Notes under the pieces: generated by a model
What the model was told of the DNA's origin: nothing
The model's input: only the letters and a program-made list of their open reading frames with translations
Database searches by the model: none
Shown here: piece after piece, positions 27,269 to 35,896 of the stretch
Layout of the letters: each line of letters starts with the position of its first letter
How positions within the stretch are numbered: the stretch's first letter is position 1
Assembly (NCBI RefSeq): GCF_002813325.1
Contig: NZ_PHUG01000001.1
Location: 4,402,001 to 4,466,000 of the forward strand
Origin: Janthinobacterium sp. 64
Lineage (GTDB): Bacteria; Pseudomonadota; Gammaproteobacteria; Burkholderiales; Burkholderiaceae_D
Reading direction: 5' to 3'
Length of the DNA stretch: 64,000 nt
Made by a program: the position numbers and the translations under genes

Positions 27269-27534
27269 GGCAAATCCTTGTAGACGCAGGCGATGGAAGG
27301 GGACGTGCAATCGGCAGCTCACTGCCGATATGCAGAACGTAACTAACTATATGACATTTATCAACAAAATTTCCACTTGTGTGTGTCTTTTTGTTACTGC
27401 CGGGCGCCAGACGTCCACCGGCTGGCGCGGACAGCCATGTTGCGGCGGCAGCGGTCCTGTTTTTTGCTATGCTAGCGTCTTTCTACCGGCCGATGCCGCT
27501 GCCTTGGCCGGCGCACCCTCAATACGGAGTAGTT

Positions 27535-28074
27535 ATGGTCTCGTTGCAAGAGCAGTTTTTAAAGGCCGGCCTGGTCGACAAGAAGAAGGTCAAGCTGGCC
27601 AACCAGGACAAGAGCAAGCAGAAAAAGGACGAGCGCAAGAGCGGCACGCAAAGCGTCGACGAGGTGCGCCTGGCGGCGCTTGAGACGCAGCGCAAGAACG
27701 CGGAACGCGCGCGCGAACTGAACGCGCAGCGCGACGCGGCCGCCAACCAGAAAGCCATCGTGGCGCAGATCGCGCAAATGGTGCAAAAAAACCGCCAGAG
27801 CAAGGGCAACCACGGCGAGCTGCCGTACAACTTCACGTTCAACAACAAGATCGAGCGCATCTACGTGACGGCCGCCGTGCAAGCCCACCTGGTGGCGGGC
27901 CGTCTGGTGATCATCTGCCTGGGCGGCGCCGTGGAACTGGTGCCGCGCATCATCGCCGACAAGATCGCCGAACGCGATCCCGCCATCGTCGTGCGCGTGA
28001 AACAGGCCAGCACGGAAGTGGACGAGGACGATCCGTATGCGGCGTTCCAGATTCCTGATGATTTGATGTGGTAG
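27535..28074 (+). CDS. DUF2058 (YaiL-like) protein
   Basis: The 179-residue product begins MVSLQEQFLKAGLVDKKKVKLANQDKSKQKKDERK, the hallmark of the DUF2058 family (E. coli YaiL). A long charged helix, probably coiled coil (residues 25-90), is followed by a conserved domain: LPYNFTFNNKIERIYVTAAVQAHLVAGRLVIICLGGAVELVPRIIADKIAERD. It is likely cytosolic and possibly nucleic-acid associated; function unproven. GGAG lies seven bases before the ATG. Confidence 0.88.
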   Translation: MVSLQEQFLKAGLVDKKKVKLANQDKSKQKKDERKSGTQSVDEVRLAALETQRKNAERARELNAQRDAAANQKAIVAQIAQMVQKNRQSKGNHGELPYNFTFNNKIERIYVTAAVQAHLVAGRLVIICLGGAVELVPRIIADKIAERDPAIVVRVKQASTEVDEDDPYAAFQIPDDLMW

Positions 28075-28078
28075 TGTT

Positions 28079-28099
28079 GGCGCCCCCTTTTGGGGCGCC
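28079..28099. terminator. bidirectional GC hairpin between convergent genes
   Basis: GGCGCCCC (28079-28086) pairs with GGGGCGCC (28092-28099). It lies five bases after the DUF2058 stop and four before the convergent gene end. It lacks a T-run. Confidence 0.5.
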
Positions 28100-28103
28100 G
28101 CGG

Positions 28104-28574
28104 CTATTTCAGGTCTTGATCGACCCTGATCGCGCCATCAAGCGACATCAGGTAGTCATATAGTGCGTAGGTGGACGCTAGTTTCTTTTTCGTGCTCCAC
28201 CATATCGCCAAGAGAATGAAGCCCGCACCTATCGGGAGCGTCAGCAGCGAGAGAACCAGTATTGCCGACATCCAGCCCTTGATCGTGCGTGTGCCGGCGG
28301 GTGGATTCAACGCATACAGCACGCCGTTGGCGCGCTCCAGTGCCAGCAAGGCGCCACTCTGCGTTTCCTGCGTCATGATGGTCATGTGCAGCTTGACCTT
28401 CTCGCCCGACTGCAGCACCTCCTGCAGGATATCGTCCATTTCTTCCGTGACGAGGAAACGCCTTCTCACCCGGGTGCCATCGGCCATCGTCAGCTTATTG
28501 TATTGGTAGTAGCAGCCTTTGCTCCATTTGTCCCCCAGGGACTCGATGACACCTTCGTAGACCTTGATACTCAT
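28104..28574 (-). CDS. membrane protein of unknown function
   Basis: The 156-residue product starts MSIKVYEGVIESLGDKW; AAGGAG seven bases before the ATG at 28574 picks it over an ATG two codons earlier. The N-terminal half is soluble and strand-rich. Two membrane helices follow (IKGWMSAILVLSLLTLPIGAGFILLAIWW, about residues 105-135), then a short charged tail. I do not recognise the family. It is divergent from the kinase-fusion gene, 290 bases away. Confidence 0.72.
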   Translation of the reverse strand: MSIKVYEGVIESLGDKWSKGCYYQYNKLTMADGTRVRRRFLVTEEMDDILQEVLQSGEKVKLHMTIMTQETQSGALLALERANGVLYALNPPAGTRTIKGWMSAILVLSLLTLPIGAGFILLAIWWSTKKKLASTYALYDYLMSLDGAIRVDQDLK

Positions 28575-28864
28575 TTCCATGCTCCTTGCGATAACGTGCT
28601 CAAAGCATGCCAGCGCAGCTGCCCGCCGCGCCACGGTTTTGACATAACTGAATCATGACAGCCATGTATGTTGTTGATTTAAAAGCAGATTTGTATGTGC
28701 GTAGGGAATCGGGTGTATCCGTGCGGCATGCCGGTGGCGGCGTCGGCTGGCATGCCATGAATATTTTCCAGTAGGAAACTTGTCGAGTTTGTTATCATTT
28801 CGTTTAACTTGTGGTGCGCCAGGGCGCCACGTTTGTTGGTGTACTGATAACAGCAAGGAAAGTC

Positions 28865-31564
28865 ATGGGCAATGTGTATCGCTACCGTTTTGGGCCGGTC
28901 GAGTTTGACGAGGCCAGCGGCGAGCTGTCGGTGAATGGCTTGCGGGCGGAAATTCATCCCCAGGGCCGTGCCTTGTTGTCGGCCTTGTTGGCGCGCCGCC
29001 ATGAAATTGTCTCGCGCAGCGAGCTCGAGGCCATCGTCTGGAAGGGCGGTTCGGCCAGCAAGGAAGCCCTGGCGACTGCCGTCAACCGCTTGCGCAATGC
29101 CCTCGGGGAGTCGCATGCCAGTCTCATCGAGACCGTGCCGCGCCAGGGTTACCGCATCACGGGGGACGGCGACCGGGTAGTGGTCGGCAAGACATTTGAA
29201 AGCCAGATCGCCCTGGCGCCCGGACAAGCCGTGCCGGGGCGGGATCATTTCCGCCTGGAACGCATCCTCGGCCAGTCCACTTCAGGCGAAGTCTGGCTGG
29301 CCTGCGATGCTGCCAGCGGCGAGCGCCGCGTGTTCAAGTTTGCCACCGATGCGCAGTATCTGGCCTCGCTGAAGCGGGAAACGACGATTTCGCGTTTCCT
29401 GCGCGATGAACTGGGGCCGCGCCCCGACATCGCCATGGTGCTGGACTGGAATTTCGAGCAGCCGCCGTTTTTCATGGAAAGTGAGTTTGGCGGCGACAAT
29501 CTGCTGGAGTGGAGCCGCCAGGATGGACGCCTGGCCCAGCTCGATGGCGCAGCGCGTCTGTCGCTGTTCCTGCAAATTGCCGATGCCGTGGCCGCCGCGC
29601 ATGGCGTGAGCGTGCTGCACAAGGACTTGAAGCCGCAAAATATCCTGATCGCGCCAGTGGCGGCAGGCTGGCAGGCGCGTCTGACCGACTTTGGCAGCGC
29701 GCGCCTGCTCGAACCGGGACGGCTGGAGCAGCTTGCCATTACACAATTGGGCATGACGGGCACGCACGGCGTCGGCAGCGACGTGTCGCAGGGCACGCCC
29801 ATGTATATTGCGCCCGAATTGTTCGCCGGCGGCGCAACGACGCAGCGCAGCGATGTGTTTGCGCTGGGCGTCATGTTGTACCAGTTGCTGGTGGGCGACA
29901 TGCAGCGGCCATTGATGCCGGGCTGGCAGCGCGACATTGCCGACAGCCTGCTGGCCGACGATATCGCCCAGGCCACCGATGGCGATCCCGTGCGCCGCCT
30001 GGCCAGCGTGGCCTTGCTGGCCGAGCGGCTGCGTAGCCTGGACGCGCGCCGGGCGCAGGCGCAGGCCGAGCACGCAGCGCAGGAGGCGGCGCAACTGGAG
30101 CGTGCGCGCGTGCGCCGCTTCCAGGCGCAGCGGCCATGGATGCTGGTATCGCTGGCCGTGCTCGCCGTCGGCCTGGCGGCCAGCCTGGTGTTTTATCAGC
30201 AGGCGCGGCGCGACCAGCAGGCCCTGCTGCGGCAAGTGGCCGTGGGGCAGGCGATGAACCGCTTCCTCGGCGAAGACTTGATCGCCCAGGCCAACCCGTC
30301 CATCAGCGGCCGTGCGGGCGTGACCATGCTGGAGGCCGCCAGGAAGGCGGCGCCGGCCATCGATGCTCGCTTCAAGGACAGCGCGCCGGAAGTGCAAGTG
30401 GCCCTGCACGAGGCGATGCAAAAGACATTTTCGGGTTTGACCGAGCATCAGGCCGCCATAGCCGAAGGCCGTTTGGCCCTGCGCGCAGGCCAGGCGATGC
30501 CTGCCGATAGCGAGCAGCTGGCGCAGATTCGCGTCAACCTGGCCAGCGACCTGATCGAAATGTCGCAGACCAGTGAGGCGCAGGCGGAGCTTGATATTGT
30601 CGAGCGCTGGCTGGCCAGCCGCCAGGGCCGGTATCCGGTCATCGAGGCCGGCTATTGGCTGGCCCGCGCCACCATCGCCACCACCGCATTTGATGAAAAG
30701 CTGGGCGTCGAGCAAACGCGCCGCGCCTTGCAGATACTGGGCGCCATGCCGCAACCCCCGCATGCCATCGAGGAATATGCGATGCTGATGTATGCCGATG
30801 CCAGTCGCATGGCGAAAGATTATGGGGAAGCGGAAAAGTATTTTCTCAAACTGATTGCCCTGCAAGAAACCCGCTATGGGGCGCAAGGGGCGCGCACCTG
30901 TTTTACGCGCCTGGGCCTGGCGTCGACGTACAGCTATCTGAATCGGGTGGAAGAAGCCATTGCCATGTTGCGTGACAGTGCACATTGCCTGAAAGCGGCG
31001 CTGGGCATGGAAAATACGCGCACGGCGATAGCGTACGACATTTTGGGCGCCGCATATTACAAGGCGCAGCGCTACCAGGAGTCAGTCGATGCCTATATGA
31101 CGGCCAGCCCGGTGTATGGCCGGCTCAAGGGACAGCAGTCGTTCCACTCCGTCGGTGCGCGTTCTTCCGCCGCGCTCGCGTATGTCGGCATGGGCCGCTA
31201 TGGAGAGGCGGAGCAGCTGTTCATCGATACCTTGCGCGACGTACGCGCTGGCAATGCGGAAGACAGCGCGGCGGTGCAATGGAATCGCTACCAGCTTGCC
31301 AATTGTCGCCTGCAGCAGCGCCGTACCGATGGTGTGGCGGCCTTGCTGCAAGGCTTGCAGGAAGACACGCTGGGGCACGCTCAGGTATTGCTGGACTGGG
31401 ATGGCCGCCTGGCCTACCAGCGCGGCCGCCTGGCGCTCTACACGGGGCAGCGGGCGCAGGCACTGGCGCTGCTGGAAACGGCAGCCACCATCATTGCAGC
31501 CAAGAATCCCGAAGGCCCTATCTCGGAAGCGGCGATCCGCGCGCTGATGGCGAGCGCAAAATAG
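28865..31564 (+). CDS. winged-helix / Ser-Thr protein kinase / transmembrane / TPR-like fusion protein
   Basis: The 899-residue product opens with an OmpR/PhoB-type winged helix (residues about 1-100: YRFGPVEFDEASGELSVNG..., KEALATAVNRLRNALGE, IETVPRQGYRIT). A Hanks-type kinase follows: Gly loop LGQSTSGEVWLA, Lys 158, catalytic Asp 254 in HKDLKPQN, DFG at Asp 275, APE in YIAPELFAGG. The usual HRD Arg is Lys (HKD), so it is a non-RD kinase. A charged linker, one membrane helix (about 425-445) and about 450 periplasmic residues with TPR-like helical pairs complete it. It is inferred to be a membrane-tethered DNA-binding kinase sensing an external signal. AAGGA precedes the ATG at 28865. Confidence 0.88.
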   Translation: MGNVYRYRFGPVEFDEASGELSVNGLRAEIHPQGRALLSALLARRHEIVSRSELEAIVWKGGSASKEALATAVNRLRNALGESHASLIETVPRQGYRITGDGDRVVVGKTFESQIALAPGQAVPGRDHFRLERILGQSTSGEVWLACDAASGERRVFKFATDAQYLASLKRETTISRFLRDELGPRPDIAMVLDWNFEQPPFFMESEFGGDNLLEWSRQDGRLAQLDGAARLSLFLQIADAVAAAHGVSVLHKDLKPQNILIAPVAAGWQARLTDFGSARLLEPGRLEQLAITQLGMTGTHGVGSDVSQGTPMYIAPELFAGGATTQRSDVFALGVMLYQLLVGDMQRPLMPGWQRDIADSLLADDIAQATDGDPVRRLASVALLAERLRSLDARRAQAQAEHAAQEAAQLERARVRRFQAQRPWMLVSLAVLAVGLAASLVFYQQARRDQQALLRQVAVGQAMNRFLGEDLIAQANPSISGRAGVTMLEAARKAAPAIDARFKDSAPEVQVALHEAMQKTFSGLTEHQAAIAEGRLALRAGQAMPADSEQLAQIRVNLASDLIEMSQTSEAQAELDIVERWLASRQGRYPVIEAGYWLARATIATTAFDEKLGVEQTRRALQILGAMPQPPHAIEEYAMLMYADASRMAKDYGEAEKYFLKLIALQETRYGAQGARTCFTRLGLASTYSYLNRVEEAIAMLRDSAHCLKAALGMENTRTAIAYDILGAAYYKAQRYQESVDAYMTASPVYGRLKGQQSFHSVGARSSAALAYVGMGRYGEAEQLFIDTLRDVRAGNAEDSAAVQWNRYQLANCRLQQRRTDGVAALLQGLQEDTLGHAQVLLDWDGRLAYQRGRLALYTGQRAQALALLETAATIIAAKNPEGPISEAAIRALMASAK

Positions 31565-31608
31565 TAGCGCGAGCAGCGCGGCGGCAGGCCAAAGCTTGCC
31601 GCCAACGC

Positions 31609-31636
31609 AAAAACGCCACCCGAAGGTGGCGTTTTT
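31609..31636. terminator. bidirectional terminator, kinase gene / tRNA-Phe copy 2
   Basis: AAAAACGCCACC (31609-31620) and GGTGGCGTTTTT (31625-31636) pair fully around CGAA. It serves the kinase gene on the plus strand and the tRNA on the minus strand. Confidence 0.88.
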
Positions 31637-31654
31637 GAACGTATTACGAATTCT

Positions 31655-31730
31655 TGGTGGCCCGGGGCGGAATCGAACCACCGACACAAGGATTTTCAAT
31701 CCTCTGCTCTACCGACTGAGCTACCAGGCC
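31655..31730 (-). tRNA. tRNA-Phe (GAA), copy 2
   Basis: Identical in all 76 bases to the copy at 15373-15448, including encoded CCA and anticodon GAA. Flanks are also conserved, giving a 104-bp direct repeat. Confidence 0.97.
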
Positions 31731-31740
31731 AAGGTGGCGA

Positions 31741-31768
31741 ATTATAGCAGACCAAAACAGGAATGCAA
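31741..31768 (-). promoter_or_regulatory. promoter of tRNA-Phe copy 2
   Basis: On the minus strand TTGCAT (31768-31763) and TATAAT (31746-31741) are 16 bases apart; the -10 lies ten bases before the tRNA 5' end. Confidence 0.72.
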
Positions 31769-31932
31769 GAGCCGGCTGCGACTTTTCCCCGATTTCCTGC
31801 ATGGCCATCACATTACTTGCCTACAGGTCAAATATGATTTGATATAAACGGTATTTTTTCAATAAAGGAAGGGCGGATAGTGCGGCTCTCGACATTCATT
31901 CGAGAGTACCGCCGCTTGCACGCCACCACCAA

Positions 31933-32127
31933 TCACACAATCACCTGGGCCTGGATGAGGACCAGCCCACGCCGCTGCAGCGTTTCCGCTTTGGCGGGCG
32001 CACGCGACGCAATGGCCTGATCGCCGAACTGCACGCCATGCGCGAAGCAGGCGTTCGGCACATCGGCTTGCAGCTGCGGCAGAACCGCCGTCTGAGCGCT
32101 TGTCTCCCGCATGATGTTGCCGGATAA
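31933..32127 (+). pseudogene. remnant of a luciferase-like flavin monooxygenase gene (C-terminal part)
   Basis: The frame reads HNHLGLDEDQPTPLQRFRFGG then LIAELHAMREAGVRHIGLQLRQNRR and stops at 32125-32127. This is the C-terminal pattern of luciferase-type oxidoreductases (…QPTPLQRFR…, …AGVNHVALNLR…). No start codon or N-terminal 250 residues are present upstream, where the tRNA gene lies, and the last residues are degraded. A strong terminator follows directly, as expected for a former gene end. Confidence 0.55.
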
Positions 32128-32139
32128 TCAAGCACTCAA

Positions 32140-32177
32140 CGCCGCTTGTGAACGGAGGTTCACAAGCGGCGCTTTTT
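32140..32177 (+). terminator. Rho-independent terminator after the luciferase-like remnant
   Basis: A perfect 14-bp stem (32140-32153 with 32158-32171) around a 4-nt loop, followed by CTTTTT. Confidence 0.85.
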
Positions 32178-32221
32178 CATGGCGGAACCGGCGGGAGCAG
32201 CGATTGAAAGCAGGTCAGAGG

Positions 32222-34423
32222 ATGAAATGGCAACTGGGAGTCATGTCCATGCTCGTCCTGCACATGACTGCCGCGCAGGCGGGCGAGGGCGACGTGCTTG
32301 CGCTGGCGCGGCTGTGGAGCGAGGCGCGCGCCACGCATCCGGCCCTGGCCGATGGCGCCATCGACTGGGACCGCGCACTGGTCTCTGCGCTGCCGCAACT
32401 GCAGGGCAAGGATGACGAGGCCAGCTTGCGCGGCGCCGCCACCGCCATGATGGCGCCTTTGCATGACGGCGCGCTGCGCATTGGCGTGCCAAGCCAGGAG
32501 TTCGTGCGCTGGCCGGCCGATGGCCCCGTGCTGGAATGGCTGCCCGGCGATACGGCGCTGCTGCACCTGCACCCGGGCATGCGGATCGATGCGGCGCCGT
32601 TCGTGCTGCCGGCGCGCGCCAGGCGGGTGATCCTGGACCTGCGCCCGATCGCTGAAGTACCGTCCATGCCGCCGCCAGTCATGCTGCACGCCGTGCTGGC
32701 CCGGTTGATCGGCCATCCGCTGTTGCCGCCGGCGCGACGCTACCGCTTTTCAACGGGGCCACGGCCGCAAGATCCGCAGGATTGGGAAGGCATCACGCCC
32801 GGTTTCATGCAGATGGAAACGCAGCGCCTGCAGCCGTCGGCCGGTGCGCGCGCCCTGCCCATGGTGGCAATCGTGAACGATACGCAGCCTGTGCCAGGCG
32901 CCTTGCTGGCACTGCAGCGGGCGGGGCGCGCACGCATCGTGGCCGAGGAAGGGGCGTGGCGCAGCCGGACCGGCCCGCTGCAAACGCTATGGTTGGCCGA
33001 AGGCCTGCCGGTGGAGTTTTCTGCTGGCCAGCTGGTCTGGCCAGACGGCAGCGTGGCGCTCTGGCATGCCGACCGGACCTTGCCCGAGGATCGCGCCACG
33101 GGAGAGGGCAGTGCGCCTGTGACGGCGGCGCTGGCGCTGCTGGCGCACCAGGAACACCCCGCACGCAAGGTGGCGCCTGTGGTGCAAGCGGCCATCTATC
33201 CCGTGCGGCAGGACGATGCCGCGTATCGCGACATGCGTTTTCCACAGCGCGAGTGGCGCATGCTGGCGGCGATCAAGCTGTGGGCCACCATGGATCAATA
33301 CTTCCCCGCCCGCCGTCTGATGGATACATCCTGGGAAGAGGCCTTGCGGGTCTGCCTGCGGCGCATGGAGGAGGTGCGCGACGCCCGAGAATATGGGCTG
33401 GCGCTGCAGGCGATGGCGGTGCATCTCGATGACAGCCATGTCGGTACGGCCAGCCGGGCACTGGGCTGGAACGAGCGCACGCACGGACTTGGCGTGCAGC
33501 TTGCGCGCATCGACGGGCAGATCGTGGTGGCCGGCGTGACCGACCCCGCGCTGGAACGCACTGGCCTGCTGCACGCGGGCGATGAGATCATCAGTATCGA
33601 TGGCGAAGACGTGGCCGTGCGCCTCGCGCGCTTGCGCACCATGACGGCCGCCTCGTCAGATGCGGGCCACTGGCGCAAGGCCATGTACGAGATGTCGATC
33701 GTCCCGGCCGGAATCAAGGTGCAACTGCTGCTCGCCGGCGGCGATGGGGTGCGGCGCAGCGTGACGCTGGAGCCAACGCCGCTGGGCGATGCGCGGCCCT
33801 TGCGCCATGCCTGGCCAGCCGTGCGGGTGGAACAGGGCATCGCCTATGTCGACCTGGATCGATTGCCGCCCGAAGACGTCGACGCCATGTTCGATACCAT
33901 CCGGGACAGCCGCGCGCTGATACTCGACATGCGCGGCTACCCGCGTGCGACGGGACGCGCCATCGCCAGGCGCCTGAACGTCAATCATGCCGCTTTCTTT
34001 TCCACATCGTACCAGCAGCTGGCAATGCCGCTGGAAGCGGGCCATGGCGCGCAACTGGCGTATGTGGACCGTCTTTTTCCCGCGCGAGGGCCGCTGTACC
34101 GCGGCAAGGTCGTCATGCTGATCAACGAGCAAACGCAAAGCGCGGCCGAACACCTGGCGTTGATGGTGGAGGCGGCCACGCCCGTCACTTTCATCGGTAC
34201 GCCCAGCGCGGGGGCGAATGGCGACTTGCGGGACGTCGTGCTTCCTGGAAATGTCCATGTCTGGTATTCGGGCCTGGAGGTGCGCCATGCGGATGGGCGC
34301 CAGCTGCAAAGAGTGGGCGTGCAGCCGCATATCCTGGTCGCGCCCACGCTGGCCAGCTTGCGTGCCGGGCGCGATGAAGTGCTGGAACGGGCGCAGGCAT
34401 TTCTGCGCCAGGATCAAGAATAG
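32222..34423 (+). CDS. S41 family (C-terminal-processing-like) peptidase with PDZ domain
   Basis: The 733-residue product starts MKWQLGVMSMLVLHMTAAQA, a signal peptide. Residues about 30-370 are an extended N-terminal region unlike known domains. A PDZ-like domain follows (HGLGVQLARIDGQIVVAGVTDPALERTGLLHAGDEIISIDGE), then the S41 catalytic domain with IAYVDLDRLP, ALILDMRGYP and the Ser in NEQTQSAAEHLALMVE. It should act in the periplasm. The ATG at 32222 lies just after AGGTCAGAGG; the frame continues upstream across the terminator and is not used. Confidence 0.85.
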   Translation: MKWQLGVMSMLVLHMTAAQAGEGDVLALARLWSEARATHPALADGAIDWDRALVSALPQLQGKDDEASLRGAATAMMAPLHDGALRIGVPSQEFVRWPADGPVLEWLPGDTALLHLHPGMRIDAAPFVLPARARRVILDLRPIAEVPSMPPPVMLHAVLARLIGHPLLPPARRYRFSTGPRPQDPQDWEGITPGFMQMETQRLQPSAGARALPMVAIVNDTQPVPGALLALQRAGRARIVAEEGAWRSRTGPLQTLWLAEGLPVEFSAGQLVWPDGSVALWHADRTLPEDRATGEGSAPVTAALALLAHQEHPARKVAPVVQAAIYPVRQDDAAYRDMRFPQREWRMLAAIKLWATMDQYFPARRLMDTSWEEALRVCLRRMEEVRDAREYGLALQAMAVHLDDSHVGTASRALGWNERTHGLGVQLARIDGQIVVAGVTDPALERTGLLHAGDEIISIDGEDVAVRLARLRTMTAASSDAGHWRKAMYEMSIVPAGIKVQLLLAGGDGVRRSVTLEPTPLGDARPLRHAWPAVRVEQGIAYVDLDRLPPEDVDAMFDTIRDSRALILDMRGYPRATGRAIARRLNVNHAAFFSTSYQQLAMPLEAGHGAQLAYVDRLFPARGPLYRGKVVMLINEQTQSAAEHLALMVEAATPVTFIGTPSAGANGDLRDVVLPGNVHVWYSGLEVRHADGRQLQRVGVQPHILVAPTLASLRAGRDEVLERAQAFLRQDQE

Positions 34424-34467
34424 TCAAAATCTTTGGCTTCCCCCGTTTCCGCTGGCGCGCAAGCATG

Positions 34468-34495
34468 CTGAAACGGGGGCGGCAAACGCTATAAT
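34468..34495 (+). promoter_or_regulatory. candidate promoter of the UbiH-type hydroxylase gene
   Basis: A perfect TATAAT (34490-34495) lies six bases before the ATG at 34502, with CTGAAA (34468-34473) as possible -35 at 16 bases. Transcription would then begin at or beside the start codon. Confidence 0.5.
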
Positions 34496-34501
34496 GACCG
34501 C

Positions 34502-35746
34502 ATGAACAGTCCCACTTCCCCCACCATGCGGCGCTTCATGCACAGCCACAGCGACGTTTGCATCGTCGGCAATGGCGCCATCGCGAAAACCACGGCGCTG
34601 GCGTTTGCCCAGGCAGGACAAAGCGTCACCCTGTTATCTCCGGCGAGCCCGCCGGTGACCGCATCCCCTTCGGTCGCCAAGCCGGTCGAAGCCAGCTGGG
34701 ACGTGCGCGTGTTTGCGCTCAATCACACGGCGCACGACTTGCTGTCGTCGCTGAAGGTGTGGGGCGCCCTGGAGGCTGACAGGGTGGCGCCCGTCGACGC
34801 CATGCTGGTCAACGGCGACGGCGCGCAGGCGGGCGGACTCGGTTTCGACGCCTACGGCGCCCATGTGGGTACCCTGGCGTGGATCATCGAAGACCGCAAC
34901 CTGGGCCAGGCGCTGGACGCCGCCCTGAAATTCGCGCCGAACGTCAGCGTGCTGCAGGGCCGCGCCAGCCGTCTGGAATGGACGAATGACTCGGCCATCG
35001 TGCACCTCGATGGCGGCGACACCATCACCTGTGCGCTGGTGGTGGGCGCTGACGGCGCCCAGTCGTGGGTGCGGGGCCAGTGCGACATCGGCCTCGATTA
35101 CCGCTCGTATGGCCAGCGCGGCGTGGTCAGCAACTTCGCCTGCGAAAAGCCGCACCATGGCGCGGCGCACCAGTGGTTTACGGGCAGCGAAGGCATCGTC
35201 GCGCTGCTGCCGCTGCCGGGCGAGCGCGTCTCTCTCGTCTGGTCGGCGCCCGATGCGCTGGCCGATACCTTGATGGCCGAATCGGCCGATGCCCTGGCCG
35301 CGCGCCTGGCCGCGTATTGCCACGACAAACTGGGCAAGCTCACGCCGCTGCAGCCGGAACTGGTGCGCGCGTTTCCGCTGACCCTGATGCGCCCGCACGC
35401 CATGGTGGCGCCGCGCGTGGCCCTGGTCGGCGACGCCGCCCACGTGGTCCATCCGATGGCCGGCCACGGCATGAACCTGGGCTTTGCCGACGTGGCGCAG
35501 CTGGTCAAGACGATCAGCGAACGCGAAGCGCACCGCGGCATCGGCGACGAGCGCGTGCTGGCCCGCTATGCGCGCGCGCGCAAGGAAGACGTGCTGCTGA
35601 TGCAGCTGGCCACCGATGGCCTGGCGCGATTATTTGGCGCCGATCTGGAGCCGCTGCGCGTGGTTCGCAATTTGGGATTAAACTTGCTGGATAAATTACC
35701 GGCCCTGAAGCGAAAAATGATTGCGCACGCCTTGGGGCATCAGTGA
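34502..35746 (+). CDS. UbiH/UbiF/COQ6-family FAD-dependent monooxygenase
   Basis: The 414-residue product has the three FAD motifs of aromatic hydroxylases: CIVGNGAIAKTTALAFAQAG (dinucleotide fold), VVGADGAQSWVR (the DG motif) and ALVGDAAHVVHPMAGHGMNLGF (GD motif with the ubiquinone-hydroxylase HPxAGxGxNLG signature). It is expected to hydroxylate the ring during ubiquinone synthesis, at a position that cannot be told from sequence alone. Other in-frame ATGs exist at 34526 and 34538. No Shine-Dalgarno site precedes 34502, which fits a leaderless mRNA. Confidence 0.9.
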   Translation: MNSPTSPTMRRFMHSHSDVCIVGNGAIAKTTALAFAQAGQSVTLLSPASPPVTASPSVAKPVEASWDVRVFALNHTAHDLLSSLKVWGALEADRVAPVDAMLVNGDGAQAGGLGFDAYGAHVGTLAWIIEDRNLGQALDAALKFAPNVSVLQGRASRLEWTNDSAIVHLDGGDTITCALVVGADGAQSWVRGQCDIGLDYRSYGQRGVVSNFACEKPHHGAAHQWFTGSEGIVALLPLPGERVSLVWSAPDALADTLMAESADALAARLAAYCHDKLGKLTPLQPELVRAFPLTLMRPHAMVAPRVALVGDAAHVVHPMAGHGMNLGFADVAQLVKTISEREAHRGIGDERVLARYARARKEDVLLMQLATDGLARLFGADLEPLRVVRNLGLNLLDKLPALKRKMIAHALGHQ

Positions 35747-35800
35747 AAATCAGGAAGTCTTAAGATATCGCTGGATAATGGCAGCAGTGAAAATTCAAGG

Positions 35801-35830
35801 TCGCCGCAGCAGGTCTGCGGCGATCGTTTT
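35801..35830 (+). terminator. terminator of the UbiH-type gene
   Basis: TCGCCGCAG (35801-35809) pairs with CTGCGGCGA (35815-35823), followed by TCGTTTT. Confidence 0.7.
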
Positions 35831-35896
35831 ATCAAAGAGATAACGACGCCGGGCTCCCTGCCAGTTTCGCCGGGCGTTACAAGTGGAGAAGTGATA

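Noticed and set aside
15373..31730. Genomic island bounded by the two tRNA-Phe genes
   Set aside because: No integrase or phage genes, and most genes inside look like ordinary chromosomal ones. Kept only as a possible recombination interval.
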